Source: JAIPDZ01 sp034522175 (lineage in GTDB: Bacteria > Desulfobacterota > DSM-4660 > Desulfatiglandales > Desulfatiglandaceae). From it: a stretch of 64,000 bases of DNA. Positions 17,471-27,685 of the stretch are shown here, in pieces. The notes beneath the pieces are model-generated. The model saw nothing but the letters and a program-made list of their open reading frames with translations. It searched no databases and was not told the origin of the DNA. The stretch lies in NCBI GenBank assembly GCA_034522175.1, contig JAXHLQ010000001.1, positions 930,001-994,000 of the forward strand, written 5' to 3'. A program made the translations under genes and the position numbers. Numbering within the stretch: position 1 is the first letter of the stretch; every line of letters begins with the position of its first letter.

Positions 17471-19411
17471 ATGAACAGGGAAGCATTCAAACGAAAACTG
17501 ACAGCCGTCTTCAGTGCGGATGTGACCGGGTACAGTCGGCTCATGAATGCGGATGAGTCTTCAACGGTTTTGACAATAACCCGCTATCGAGACGTGATGG
17601 CGACACTGGTTAAACAGCACCGGGGGCGGGTGGTCGACTCCCCGGGGGACAATGTGCTGGCCGAGTTTGTCAGCGTGGTCGATGCAGTTCAGTGCGCGGT
17701 TGCCGTGCAGAAAGAGATTCAGGCCCGTAATGCCGATCTGGCCGAAGACCGCAGGATGGTGTTTCGAATCGGGATCAACCTGGGCGATGTGATCGAAGAA
17801 GGGAAAAGGATCTATGGAGACGGCGTGAACATAGCAGCCAGGCTCGAATCCATGGCTGATCCCGGGGGCATCTGCATATCCAGGACGGCTTTTGATCAGA
17901 TAGAGAGCAAGTTGCCCCTGGGATATGAGTATTTGGGAGAAAAACCGGTCAAGAATATCCCCAGACCGGTGGGCGCCTACCGGGTCTTGATGGAGCCGAA
18001 GATTGCGGTCAGCAAAGAGGCTAAAATGGCAAGGGCCATGCTCACAAGACGCCGCAAAATCATCCTCGCAACCGCCCTGTGTCTTTTCTCTCTAATGTTA
18101 GCCGTAGGAATCTGGAAACACTACTCAACCTCTCCCCCCTTGGAGAACACTGCCCCCGGGGAAGAAGGGCGACCCCCTTTGTCCGACAAACCTGCCCTTG
18201 CCGTGCTCCCCTTTGTCGACATGAGCGAAGATTCCGAACAGGCGTATTTCAGCGATGGAATCACGGAAGACATTATCACGGCCCTTTCCGCAATACCGAA
18301 ACTCTCGGTCGTGGCGCGAAACTCGACGTTTGCCTACAAAGGAAAGCCGACCAACATACAGCAGGTGGGGAGGGAACTGGGTGCGAGGTATATCCTGGAA
18401 GGGAGTGTCCAGAGGGAGGGCGACCGGGTGCGGATTACGGCCCAGCTCATCGATGCCGGGACCGGCCACCATATGTGGGTGGAACGTTATGACCGGGAGT
18501 TCAAAGACATCTTCGCCCTCCAGGATGAGATTGTACTGAAGATCATGAGATCCCTGCAGCTAACCCTGTCGGAAGGACAGCGACACTCGATTAAGGGAAA
18601 TGCGCCCAAAAGCCTCGATGCCTACCTGAAGTTCTTGAAGGGTCGGTCTTATTTTCAGCGTCCGAGTCCGGATAACAATGCCAAGGCCAGACAACTATTT
18701 GAGGAAGCCATTGCCCTCGATCCGACATACTCTGGAGCATACAGGACGCTGGCCCGCACGCACCTGCGGGATGTGTGGTACGGCTGGTCCCGCGCTCCCC
18801 GGGAGTCCCTTGCGCGGGCCATGACATCGGCGGAAAAGTCTCTCATCCTGGATTCATCGGATGCCGGGGCCCATGCCCGATTGAGCCAAATCTATTTATT
18901 CAAAGGGGAGCATGAAAAGGCCGTTTCGGAAGCAGAGCGTGCGCTTGCACTCAGCCCGAACTCGGTTGAAGGATATGGGGCGCTCGGCATGAGTCTCTAC
19001 TACGACGGGCGCTATGAAGAGGCCGTCCGTTTGCTTGAAAAGGCGATCGGTTTGGAGCCTGTGCCCGCAACCTGGCTTTTACACAACCTGGGCAACGGCT
19101 ATCTCATGGCTGGGCAATATGCGGATGCAATTGCCGCCTATGGAAAGGCACTGGATCGCAATCCCAAAAGCCTCTGGGCACTGGTGGGCCTGGCCGCCGC
19201 CTATGGCATGACAGGCCGCGAGAAGGAGGCTCGTGGTGCATCTGCAGCGCTGTTAAAGGCAAAGCCCCTGTTCTCTCTCGACTACCTTGAGAGCATGTTG
19301 CCTTACAAGAATCAGGCCGACAAGGAGCGTTTCGTTGGGGCGTTGCGAGAGGCGGGGTTGGACAGGAAAAACAATGATGCCGGGGTGCAGGAGAAGGACG
19401 GTTCTCGTTAG
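17471..19411 (+). CDS. Class III adenylate/guanylate cyclase fused to TolB-like and TPR domains
   Basis: The 646-residue protein has three parts. An N-terminal cyclase domain (residues 8-165) begins with the metal motif AVFSADVTGYSRLM and contains YGDGVNIAARLESMADPGG. One membrane helix lies near residues 196-214. A periplasmic segment similar to TolB N-terminal domains follows (LAVLPFVDMSEDSEQAYFSDG, about 242-365). The remaining C-terminus is a set of TPR units (about 380-600). Such proteins are widespread in Desulfobacterota and alphaproteobacteria and are thought to couple an outside signal to cyclic nucleotide production. The first catalytic Asp is present, and the second seems replaced by the PGDN/GD series, so activity is not certain. 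Confidence 0.85.
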   Translation: MNREAFKRKLTAVFSADVTGYSRLMNADESSTVLTITRYRDVMATLVKQHRGRVVDSPGDNVLAEFVSVVDAVQCAVAVQKEIQARNADLAEDRRMVFRIGINLGDVIEEGKRIYGDGVNIAARLESMADPGGICISRTAFDQIESKLPLGYEYLGEKPVKNIPRPVGAYRVLMEPKIAVSKEAKMARAMLTRRRKIILATALCLFSLMLAVGIWKHYSTSPPLENTAPGEEGRPPLSDKPALAVLPFVDMSEDSEQAYFSDGITEDIITALSAIPKLSVVARNSTFAYKGKPTNIQQVGRELGARYILEGSVQREGDRVRITAQLIDAGTGHHMWVERYDREFKDIFALQDEIVLKIMRSLQLTLSEGQRHSIKGNAPKSLDAYLKFLKGRSYFQRPSPDNNAKARQLFEEAIALDPTYSGAYRTLARTHLRDVWYGWSRAPRESLARAMTSAEKSLILDSSDAGAHARLSQIYLFKGEHEKAVSEAERALALSPNSVEGYGALGMSLYYDGRYEEAVRLLEKAIGLEPVPATWLLHNLGNGYLMAGQYADAIAAYGKALDRNPKSLWALVGLAAAYGMTGREKEARGASAALLKAKPLFSLDYLESMLPYKNQADKERFVGALREAGLDRKNNDAGVQEKDGSR

Positions 19412-19446
19412 GGGGATGGTTTTATCAACACGAATGGAGGTGCATA

Positions 19447-20151
19447 TTGGAACTGATTACAGGACAGGACGTCAGCAAGGTTTATCAAAACGGAGGGGTG
19501 CCCATCAATGCCTTGAAAGGGGTGAGCTTCTCCATCGACAAGGGGGCCTTTGTCTCTTTTGTGGGGCCGTCTGGGAGCGGAAAGACAACGCTTTTGAACC
19601 TTATCGGGTGCCTCGACAAGCCGACCGAAGGCAGGCTTCTTGTGGCGGGGATGGACGTGTCGAGCCTGGGCAAGACGGACGCGGCGGTTTTCAGGGGCGC
19701 GCATATCGGGTTCATTTTTCAGAGCTTCAACCTGATCCCCATATTGACCGCATACGAGAATGTGGAATATCCCCTCATCGTGGTTCAGAATGTCCCTGCC
19801 GCACAACGAAGAAAGCAGGTGGAGGACCTTCTTGAAGCCGTGGGGATGACCGACCAGCAAAAGAAACGTCCCGACCAGCTCTCAGGGGGCCAGAAGCAGC
19901 GGGTGGCCATTGCCAGGGCACTGGTGACGCATCCTGAACTGGTCCTGGCCGACGAACCCACGGCCAATCTGGATCATGAGACGGCCATGAGCATCCTCAG
20001 ACTCATGAAAAAGATCCGGGATGAACTGGAAACAACCTTTGCCTTTTCGACCCACGACAACCGGATTATCGGCGAGGCCGAGGTCCTTTACCGGATCGAG
20101 GACGGCCTCCTGAAAACACATGGAGAAGACGGAGGACCCGGCCATGACTAA
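19447..20151 (+). CDS. MacB/LolD-type ABC ATP-binding protein
   Basis: The 234-residue ATPase has Walker A GPSGSGKTT, signature LSGGQKQRVAIARAL, Walker B LVLADEPTANLDHETA and the His switch FSTHDNR. It is of the LolD/MacB type that works with FtsX-fold permeases. TTG at 19447 is the likely start, as GGAGGTG lies six bases upstream and the family start matches. It overlaps the permease gene by eight bases. Together they resemble lipoprotein/lipid export systems, supported by the LolA-like gene downstream. Confidence 0.9.
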   Translation: MELITGQDVSKVYQNGGVPINALKGVSFSIDKGAFVSFVGPSGSGKTTLLNLIGCLDKPTEGRLLVAGMDVSSLGKTDAAVFRGAHIGFIFQSFNLIPILTAYENVEYPLIVVQNVPAAQRRKQVEDLLEAVGMTDQQKKRPDQLSGGQKQRVAIARALVTHPELVLADEPTANLDHETAMSILRLMKKIRDELETTFAFSTHDNRIIGEAEVLYRIEDGLLKTHGEDGGPGHD

Positions 20152-21382
20152 TCTCATCAAGATTGCGGCAAGGAACCTGTTCAGGTACAAGCGGAGGACC
20201 CTGCTGACCCTGTCCCTGATCGTCATCGGGGTCCTGTTCGTGACCGGCTTCGTAGCGGTCACCGGCTCCTTCAAGGGCATGATGATCGGCCAGATCACGG
20301 ATTCCTTTGTGGGACACCTGCAGATTCACAGAAAAGGTTACCTGGCCGCCATCGATTCCCTGCCGCTCACCATGAACCTGAAACCCCAGGCGGTCAGGAA
20401 GGTAGAGGCCGTACTCAAAGAGATGCCGGAGATCGAGGCATACTCCAAAAGGATCAAGTTCGGGGGCATGTTCAGCAACTTTACTGAGACCACGAATATC
20501 CGGCTGAGCGGGGTCGACCCGGAAAAGGAAATACAAACGGTCCCCTTGCTCCTGTCGCGAATTACCGAAGGAGCGAAGACGCTCAGGAAAGGGGAAATTT
20601 TTGTGCCGGAGCTTCTCGCCAGGGGGATGAAGGTGAAGGTGGGGGACATGGTGGTGGTGATCGCCACGAACCGGGATGGATCGGTGAATGGAAAACAGCT
20701 CAAGGTGGGGGCAATCCTGGAGAGCGCCACCGGTCCCGGCGGCAAGGACGGCTACGTACACATGGATGACGCCGTGGAGATCCTAAGGATGGAAGCGCCG
20801 GAGATCAGCGAGATTGCTGTAAGGGTTAAGGATTTCGGAGCGCTTCATCAGGTATTCGGGACTCTCAAGGCCAAGCTCTCCGGCGAGTTGAACAAGCAGG
20901 GGAAGCCCGTCTTTGAGGTACATACCTGGGAGAAACTCTCACCCTTCTACAACATCGCCCGCATGATCGACCTGATGACCCTGTTCGTCAAGATCATGCT
21001 GGTGGCCATTGTGCTCATCAGCATCATGAATGTCATGATCATGGCGGTTTATGAAAGGGTCCGGGAGATCGGGACCATCGCCGCCATCGGGACCCTGCCG
21101 AGAAAGATTCTCGCCATGTTCCTGCTGGAAGGCTTCCTCATGGGGGCCGTCGGCGCCGTCATCGGGAGCATCCTGAGCGGTGCGACGATTTATGCCCTCC
21201 ATGCGGCACAAATATCCTTTGACTTCGGACGACAGACCGGGCTCATCCTTGCGCCGACCATCGACCTGGTAGCGCTTTTGACCATCTCGGGAATTGTGAT
21301 CGGGGTCTCCATTCTGGCGAGCCTGCAGCCGGCATACAAGGCCGCACGGATGGATCCTATCGAGGCGTTGGGACATGTGTAG
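20144..21382 (+). CDS. MacB/LolE-type FtsX-domain ABC permease
   Basis: The 412-residue permease has one N-terminal helix (LLTLSLIVIGVLFVTGFVAV), a large periplasmic MacB-PCD-like domain and three C-terminal helices in the FtsX pattern, ending with SLQPAYKAARMDPIEALGHV, the usual closing motif of LolC/E-like proteins. ATG 20144 overlaps the ATPase gene. The system probably extracts a lipid or lipoprotein from the inner membrane by mechanotransmission. Two carrier-like genes follow. Confidence 0.88.
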   Translation: MTNLIKIAARNLFRYKRRTLLTLSLIVIGVLFVTGFVAVTGSFKGMMIGQITDSFVGHLQIHRKGYLAAIDSLPLTMNLKPQAVRKVEAVLKEMPEIEAYSKRIKFGGMFSNFTETTNIRLSGVDPEKEIQTVPLLLSRITEGAKTLRKGEIFVPELLARGMKVKVGDMVVVIATNRDGSVNGKQLKVGAILESATGPGGKDGYVHMDDAVEILRMEAPEISEIAVRVKDFGALHQVFGTLKAKLSGELNKQGKPVFEVHTWEKLSPFYNIARMIDLMTLFVKIMLVAIVLISIMNVMIMAVYERVREIGTIAAIGTLPRKILAMFLLEGFLMGAVGAVIGSILSGATIYALHAAQISFDFGRQTGLILAPTIDLVALLTISGIVIGVSILASLQPAYKAARMDPIEALGHV

Positions 21383-21518
21383 GATTGATGATTTTTGATT
21401 GATGACTGTCGATCTGAAAATCAATACAAATTCAGATGGTTGAAAATTCAGCAGTAGATTTTAAGGCCCAGTTCTAGGGTCTTCGTTCAAATACAATATA
21501 CCTTGTGGAGGACCCAAG

Positions 21519-21914
21519 ATGAAAAAGATACACCTGTTCATTGGGATGTTGATACTGCTCACGACCGGTCTTGGTTATGCCGCGGACAAGGATAAGATTG
21601 CCGTGGCCGCAGAAGGAAAGTCTGTCACCACCGAGGTAAGCGGGGTGGCCGCTCGCTGTCCCTATTTCTTGATATTTGACGGAGACGGCGTGTTGCTGGA
21701 GGCCATCGATAACCCATACAAGGGAGCCAAGGGTGGCGCCGGGCCCTCGGTCGCTTCGTTTCTCGCCCAAAAGGGCGTTACCTTTGTCGTGGCAGGGGCA
21801 TTGGGGAAGAATATGTCTCAGGCCCTGAAGGCCAAAGGGGTCGGGTATCTACAATTCCACGGAAGTGCTGAAGCCGCCTTGAAAAAAATCTTGGAAGAGA
21901 GGGTGAAAAAATGA
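21519..21914 (+). CDS. Secreted NifX/NifB-like cofactor-binding domain protein
   Basis: The 131-residue protein begins with a signal peptide (ending YAADK) and then has the Nitro_FeMo-Co fold known from NifX and the NifB C-terminus, for example KIAVAAEGKSVTTEVSGVAARCPYF and GAGPSVASFLAQKGVTFVVAGALG. In the cytosol such domains bind Fe-S or FeMo precursors. A secreted version is unusual, and its ligand is unknown. It overlaps the following LolA-like gene by four bases, so it belongs to the exporter operon. Confidence 0.78.
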   Translation: MKKIHLFIGMLILLTTGLGYAADKDKIAVAAEGKSVTTEVSGVAARCPYFLIFDGDGVLLEAIDNPYKGAKGGAGPSVASFLAQKGVTFVVAGALGKNMSQALKAKGVGYLQFHGSAEAALKKILEERVKK

Positions 21915-22637
21915 TTAAACTCGCTGTTCTCATTGTTGCTTTACTGTTCACTGTTCCGGCCTATGCCGTGGATGGAAACGAGATCCTCGCCGAGGTGGAC
22001 AAGAACCTGGCGCCCGATTCCTATGAGATGTACCGCAAGCTCGTCAATGTGGAGCCGGACGGCCGTAAAAAGGAGTTCATACTCTTTACCGTGAAGAAGG
22101 GGAGGGACAAGATCGCAGGTCTCTTCATCTCCCCCGCCAGCGATAAGGGAAGGACCACCCTCAGGCTGGGGGAAAACATGTGGTTGTATATCCCCAACGT
22201 GGGAAAGCCGGTCCGGATCACGAGCCTCCAGTCGGTGGTGGGCGGCGTGTTTAACAACTCGGACATCATGCAGCTCGACTACGCGGAAGAGTATGCCGCC
22301 ACCCGGGTGGAGGACCTGGGCAAGGAATATCTGCTTCACCTCAAGGCCAAGACCCGAAGTGTGGCCTATGACCAGCTCCACATGTGGGTGGATAAGGAGA
22401 ACATCTCCCCACCAAAATCGAATGCCTCACCGAGGCCAACATGCTCATCAAGACGCTCTACTTCAAAGACATGAAGGATTTCGGGACGGGATCATTCGAC
22501 CGGCCGTCATGGAGACGGACAGCCCGCTGTACAAAGGATACCGCTCCTACATGATCTTTGCCAAGATCCAGGCCAGAGAGATCCCGGACGAGGCCTTCAC
22601 CCTCAACTTCATGCCGAGGCTCGAGAGCCTGCGATGA
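21911..22637 (+). CDS. LolA-like outer-membrane lipoprotein-sorting protein (COG2834) with two frame breaks
   Basis: A signal peptide (ending VPAYA) and the beta-structured core of the LolA/LppX group are visible: RKKEFILFTVKKGRDKIAGLFISP, GENMWLYIPNVGKPVRI, and the later YFKDMKDFG and RPAVMETDS. The frame breaks at CCCC 22407-22410 and again at GGG 22483-22485. One added base at each point gives one continuous 242-residue protein, so both look like deletions in homopolymers. It would ferry a lipid or lipoprotein across the periplasm between the ABC permease upstream and the barrel downstream. Confidence 0.75.
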
Positions 22638-23950
22638 AGACAGGAGTCGTTCTCCTGTGGACATTCGTCCTGGCGGGTCTTTTGTGCCGGGCGTCCATGG
22701 CCGAGGAAACCCCCACCTTCGACCTTTCGGAGATTGAAAAAGAGGTGGAGAAAAACCCTACGATTTTGGGGGCTTCCTGGAGGCCCAGCCGACCTTGTCC
22801 GGTCTGGACCGGGATTCCCCGCTCTACAGGCTCAAGTTCTACAACGACGAACCGGGGGCCGCTGCGGAGGCATCGGACCTGGGGGTGCGGCTGGAGGGGG
22901 CCCTTCACTATGGGGACCTGAGCGCTTTTGCAAGGCTCGACAGTTTTTTGAACCATGACCCGGACGGATGGGACAGCCAGATGACGTTGATGGAAGGGTA
23001 CGTTTCATACAAGCCCGGTCCCCGCATGGCCGTGGACGCGGGCAAGCGGGTGACCAAATGGGGAAAGGGGTATGCATGGAACCCGGTGGCGTTTGTGGAC
23101 CGTCCCAAAAACCCGGAAGACCCGGAAGAGGCCCTCGAGGGCTACTACATCCTCGGGGGAGACTTCATTCGAAGTTTCGACGGACCCGATTCAGACCCTC
23201 GCCTTCACCCCGGTGATCCTCCCCGTCTATGACGACATAAACGGCGAATTCGGCCGGACCGGCCATGTGAATGTGGCAGCCAAACTCTACGCCCTCCTCT
23301 ATGACACGGACCTGGATCTTCTCTTCTTCACAGGGGACAGCCGTACCACCCGGTGGGGGCTTGACTTCTCAAAGAATCTCCTCACCAACCTGGAGATTCA
23401 CGGAGAGGTGGCCTTTATACAGAACTTTCAGACAATGACCTTTCTCGAAAATGGCCAGGTCCTGACCAGCGAATCCAATGTCTGGAGCTATCTGTTGGGG
23501 CTACGGTATCTGACGGAGACGGACCTGACCGCCATTCTCGAATACTATCACAACGGCGAAGGCGTGGACCCTGGCGATCTCAAAAACATGTACGCGTATA
23601 TTGACCGGGCCTATGACACCTATAAACAGACCGGGAACCGCTCTTTGTTCGGCCCCATCAACAGTCTGACAAAAGAAGGTTTCTCGTGGCGGAATCCGCT
23701 CAAGGACTATCTCTATCTGAGGCTCAGCCAGAAAGAACCCTTTGACATCCTCTACCTCATCCCGGCCTTCACCACCATGGTCTGCCTAAATGACGGGAGC
23801 TTCAACTTGATCCCGGAAATCAGTTACAGCCCCATCACCAATCTGGAACTAAGGCTCAGGGGCATTATTCCGGTGGGTGGGGACCAGACCGAATACGGCG
23901 AAAAGCAAAACGATTGGCGCGCGGAGTTCCGGCTGCGGTATTTTTTCTGA
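22634..23950 (+). CDS. Outer-membrane beta-barrel protein, two frame breaks
   Basis: The reconstructed 438-residue protein starts with a signal peptide (ending CRASMAEE). It then shows alternating polar and aromatic strands (for example VRLEGALHYGDLSAFARLDSF and LTETDLTAILEYYHNGEG) and ends with a terminal aromatic strand (WRAEFRLRYFF), typical of barrels. Breaks are at CCC 22756-22758 (one C too few) and near CCC 23185-23187. The closing Phe agrees with a BAM-type signal. It overlaps the LolA-like gene by four bases. It may be the outer-membrane component of the MacB-like/LolA-like pathway. The exact family was not recognised. Confidence 0.65.
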
Positions 23951-24115
23951 TGCGGCCGAGCAACATATCCCAACAATAAAGGCGGGCGGCCGTTGGTTCT
24001 TCATAGCGGCTTTGGCGATAAACAACGGCTGGAAATTTCGCCGGATGCTCTGATGCCACTGTTGACATGCAAACCGGTTGAGACTATATTCTTCGATAAG
24101 AATGGAAAATAGAAA

Positions 24116-24403
24116 ATGAAAAGAAGATCCATTGTCACTTTCATAATTTTACTTTTGGCCTGCCCCCTCCTGGCCGAAGGGTCTGTGCAGGGGATGCTCA
24201 TCTGTATTCATGAAAGCACACACCAAAAAGGGGGGGGTGTTCACTTCCATCCGGGCGGCGCATTCGACCACGGGCACCATCCTTGCGGGCAGTCTCCGAC
24301 CGAGATGTGTGCCGGACACCGTGAAACAACCTGTCGGCATGTCCCGGTCAGCGTGGATTATTCTCTCGACAATCCCCCAAATCGTCCAGAGACGAGACCC
24401 TGA
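24116..24403 (+). CDS. Small secreted His/Cys-rich protein before the metal-efflux operon
   Basis: The 95-residue product has a signal peptide (residues 5-22) and a mature part rich in His and Cys (GVHFHPGGAFDHGHHPCG, then CAGH and CRHVPV). This suggests metal binding. Small His-rich secreted proteins are common next to Cus/Czc-type operons. The end may be artificial: from about 24400 a neighbouring frame stays open to 24539, and a one-base change would extend the protein to about 140 residues. No family name can be given. Confidence 0.5.
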   Translation: MKRRSIVTFIILLLACPLLAEGSVQGMLICIHESTHQKGGGVHFHPGGAFDHGHHPCGQSPTEMCAGHRETTCRHVPVSVDYSLDNPPNRPETRP

Positions 24404-24539
24404 CGGGGCGGTCCTCATTTGCCCTTTTGAATTCCCATCCCAGGCGCCCGCAGCCATGTCTTCTGACCACGGGCCATCCAATCTGTCCTTACCTTCCAAG
24501 GCCGTGGATTTTCGAAAAACCACGGTTCTGATTATCTGA

Positions 24540-24977
24540 TTACCTTCTCATAATTTTATTCAAGATCCTGCGGGTGCGGCTTCGGCCGCATGCCGTGCAA
24601 ATAGTCTGGACCTGTACTGTTAGGTTTCAGGTTTCGGGTTTCAGGTTTCAGGAATGATGCAGACGGACGACAATGACGACCTTTGTCTTGAGATTTGTTC
24701 CCTGCTTTCACAACTAAGAACGTCATTTGTGAATGGGAGGTCCATATGAGCAAGGCAGAAATGCAATGGCGCATACCCATGAATGCTCTGCGTTAGGGTC
24801 CTGGGCCACCCGGGAAGCCTCCAGCACTGAAACCTGAAACCCGAAACCTCATTGGGCAACAGAACCGAAGCCAACTATCTGTTTCCATTTTTGCTACTGA
24901 ACGTTTAACCGCACAGGTCCATTAGTAACCCGCCTGCGGGTTTTTCGCGGGACGGAGGCGTTATGAGGAGGTTATCC
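24540..24977. other. Non-coding stretch with a long inverted repeat
   Basis: No gene was found in these 440 bases. They hold a 23-bp perfect inverted repeat (separate entry) and the ribosome site of the TolC gene at the right edge. The first 80 bases are plain intergenic sequence, and no promoter was recognised with confidence. Confidence 0.5.
24629..24849. repeat. 23-bp inverted repeat pair flanking about 175 bp
   Basis: The arm at 24629-24651 and the arm at 24827-24849 are perfect reverse complements over 23 bases. Each is built from the subrepeat GGTTTC(A/G). Left of the first arm a further GGTTTCA unit extends the pattern. The 175 bases between have no gene. This resembles a MITE-like or palindromic intergenic element. 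No target duplication was found. Confidence 0.6.
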
Positions 24978-26350
24978 ATGCATCTGAAGGTGTTTCTATT
25001 ATCATTGGCGGTCAGTATTTCATTCCTGCTGCTTGCCGTCTTCTGTTTAGACAGCCTGGCGCAGAATCCGGCCATTCAAGCATCTAACGCAGACAGGGTG
25101 CCCCATTTAAGCCGGAAGGACGTCATCCCGGATGGGGGGATCTTGACCCTTCGAAGGGCCGTAGCCCTGGCCCTCCAATACAACCCTGAACTTAAGGCAT
25201 CTTCCTGGGAAGAACGGGCCATGGAGGGCCGCGTCATTCAGGCAGGCCTCCTTCCCAACCCCGAAATCGAGGCGGAGACGGAGAACTTCGGCGGTTCGGG
25301 CGTATTCAGCGGTTTTGACGCCGCCGAGACCACGGTCCAGCTCAGCCAGTTGATTGAACTGGGAGGCAAACGGGCCAAGCGGAGCGCGTCTGCCGCATTC
25401 AGCCGCGATCTGGCCGAATGGGATTACAGGGTCCGGCACGCGGATGTCCTGGCCGATGTGGCCATGGCTTTTGTGGATGTCCTCTCCGCCCAGGAGCGGG
25501 TGACGCTCATGAACGAGTTGCTCCATCTCGCCGAGGAGGTCTTCAACACCACAGCCGAACGCGTGAAGGCAGGCAAGATCTCCCCGGTGGAAGAGATCAA
25601 GGCAAGGGTGGAAAGAGCGGCGCGTCAAATCGATCTGAAACAGGCCGCATTCGATCTAAAGGTCGCCCGGCGGCGCCTTTCGGGGGCCTGGGGCGGCACC
25701 GCGGCCACCTTCGAGGAAGCCAGGGGAAATCTGGACGACCTTCAACCGATTCCCTCCTGGACGACATGGAAGAATTGATCGCCCAAAACCCGGACGTGGC
25801 GCGATGGACCGTGGCGATCCAGCAACGGATCGCCGAAATTGAGTTGGAAAAGGCTCGTGCAATCCCGGACCTGACCGTGAGTCTCGGGGCCAAGCACCAC
25901 AACGAAATGGACGATACGGCCTTTGTGATGGGGGTTTCCATTCCCATACCCCTCTTCGATCGCAACCAGGGGGCAACCCTGGAGGCCCGCGATCGATTGT
26001 CAAAGGCGAGAGAGGAGGCACGGGCCGTCGAGGTGAGGGTCATGAACACCCTGGCCGAAACCTATCAGGACCTTTCCAAGGCCTTTATGGAGGCAACCTC
26101 CGTGCAAAATGACGTCCTACCGGGCGCCCGGGCCGCCTTCGAGGCCACCCGAGAGGGCTATCAGATGGGTAAATTCGACTATCTCAACATGCTGGATGCC
26201 CAACGGACCCTGGTGGCGGCGAAGGTGCGCCACATAGAGGCCCTGACCGCCTACCATCAGGCCCGCACCCGGATGGAACGTCTGATCGGCATGAATATAC
26301 AGAAAATCACCCCCGGAACCGGCATCCAGGGAAACGGAGACAACTCATGA
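24978..26350 (+). CDS. TolC/CzcC-family outer-membrane efflux protein, one frame break
   Basis: The 457-residue protein (rebuilt) has a signal peptide (ending DSLAQN) and two TolC-like coiled-coil repeats, with typical blocks LALQYNPELKASSWEERAMEG and LPNPEIEAETENFGG. The frame breaks near 25756-25757, where one missing C in CCC separates SLDDMEELIAQNPDVARW from the start. The ATG at 24978 is chosen because AGGAGG sits seven bases upstream; the ATG at 24963 lies before that site. It is the outer-membrane tunnel of the metal pump encoded by the next two genes and overlaps the adaptor gene by four bases. Confidence 0.85.
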
Positions 26351-27603
26351 AAAAAATAGCCATTGTCGTATCTCTTGCGGTGATTCTTTCCGCGACGGCC
26401 CTGTATGTCCTCTATCATGAGCGGATGGCAGGCGTGAAACGCACCGCTGATCCGATACATGAGGCAGACGTTCACGGAGAAAAGGAGCCTACACAACCCC
26501 TGCTCCTTGACCCTGCCTCCGAAGCGGATCACCCCACCGAGGACCATATTCCTTTAACCGAGGCCCAGATCGGGACGCTGGGGATTGCCGTCGCCAAGGC
26601 CGGGCCGGGCCGACTTCAGAACCATTTGAACCTCCAGGGTGAAATCATTCTCAACGGTAATCGCATCGCCCAGGTGACCCCCTATGTATCCGGGCATGTG
26701 AAGGAGATTTTAAAGAACCTCGGCGACCCGGTTCGCAGAGGGGAGGTGATGGCCCTTTTGGACAGTCGGGAACTGGCCGATGCCAAGGCGGCCTATCTCG
26801 CTGCCCGGGAGCGGGTCGTCCTGGCGGAAACGCGTTTTGCCCGCGAGGAAAACCTGTGGAAGAAACAGATCGCTTCGGAGGAGGATTATCTAAACGCAAA
26901 GCAGGCCCTGGCAGCCGCTCAAATAGAAAAACGATCCGCAAAACAGCAGCTGATGTCGCTGGGGCTGTCCGCGACCCGGGTGGATCGGCTGCCCCGCCGG
27001 CCGGATGCCGGTCTGACGGTTTACGAGATCGTATCTCCGTTGAAGGGAGAGGTCCTGGAACGGGCGCTTACCCTGGGGGAAATGGTGGGGCCTGAACGGA
27101 TTGTTTATCGTGTAGGCGATATGGATACCGTCTGGGTGAGGGTCAATGTGTACCAGAAGGATCTTCCCTTGCTGAAAAAGAATATGAAAGTACTCATTTC
27201 AGGGGACGACGGGAAAGAGGCCCGGGGATCGATCACCTACATCGCCCCGGTGGTGGATGAGGGGACCCGCACCGCCATTGCGCTGGTGACCCTTCAAAAC
27301 CCGAGGGGACAATGGCGGCCCGGACGTTTTGTAACGGCAAAAATCCCTTTGAAGGCGGAAGCACTCCCTGTGGTCATTCCCAAAGATGCGGTTCAAACCC
27401 TCACGGATCGACCCGTGGTCTTTGTTCCGTCCGAAGAGGGATTTGAGGCCAGGCCTGTTTCCCTGGGAAGATCCGACCCGGAACGGGTGGAGATATTATC
27501 CGGTCTGTCTGCCGGCGACCCCTACGTGGCCGAAGGCGCTTTTGAACTCAAGGCCGCCATCCTATCCGACTCCCTGGGAGACCATGCGGGACACGGGCAT
27601 TAG
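26347..27603 (+). CDS. RND efflux periplasmic adaptor (CusB/CzcB type)
   Basis: The 418-residue membrane-fusion protein has an N-terminal signal/anchor helix (IAIVVSLAVILSATALYVLY), the lipoyl-like beta-barrel module around residues 95-130 (VTPYVSGHVKEILKNLGDPVRRGEV), an alpha-hairpin and a C-terminal membrane-proximal domain. The end HAGHGH and an acidic/His linker (residues 30-60) may hold metal. It links the TolC protein and the HME pump. The start overlaps the TolC stop. Confidence 0.9.
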   Translation: MKKIAIVVSLAVILSATALYVLYHERMAGVKRTADPIHEADVHGEKEPTQPLLLDPASEADHPTEDHIPLTEAQIGTLGIAVAKAGPGRLQNHLNLQGEIILNGNRIAQVTPYVSGHVKEILKNLGDPVRRGEVMALLDSRELADAKAAYLAARERVVLAETRFAREENLWKKQIASEEDYLNAKQALAAAQIEKRSAKQQLMSLGLSATRVDRLPRRPDAGLTVYEIVSPLKGEVLERALTLGEMVGPERIVYRVGDMDTVWVRVNVYQKDLPLLKKNMKVLISGDDGKEARGSITYIAPVVDEGTRTAIALVTLQNPRGQWRPGRFVTAKIPLKAEALPVVIPKDAVQTLTDRPVVFVPSEEGFEARPVSLGRSDPERVEILSGLSAGDPYVAEGAFELKAAILSDSLGDHAGHGH

Positions 27604-27685
27604 AAAACATTTTGAGCAAAATTCCGGAAGCAGCCTCCCCGGTTATTGACCCGGGGAGCCGGCGCCGAACGGAAAAGGTGGCAAT

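Noticed and set aside
24401..24539. Extension of the small His-rich protein in another frame
   Set aside because: Possible after a one-base change, but no homolog was recognised, so I kept the shorter version and noted the alternative.
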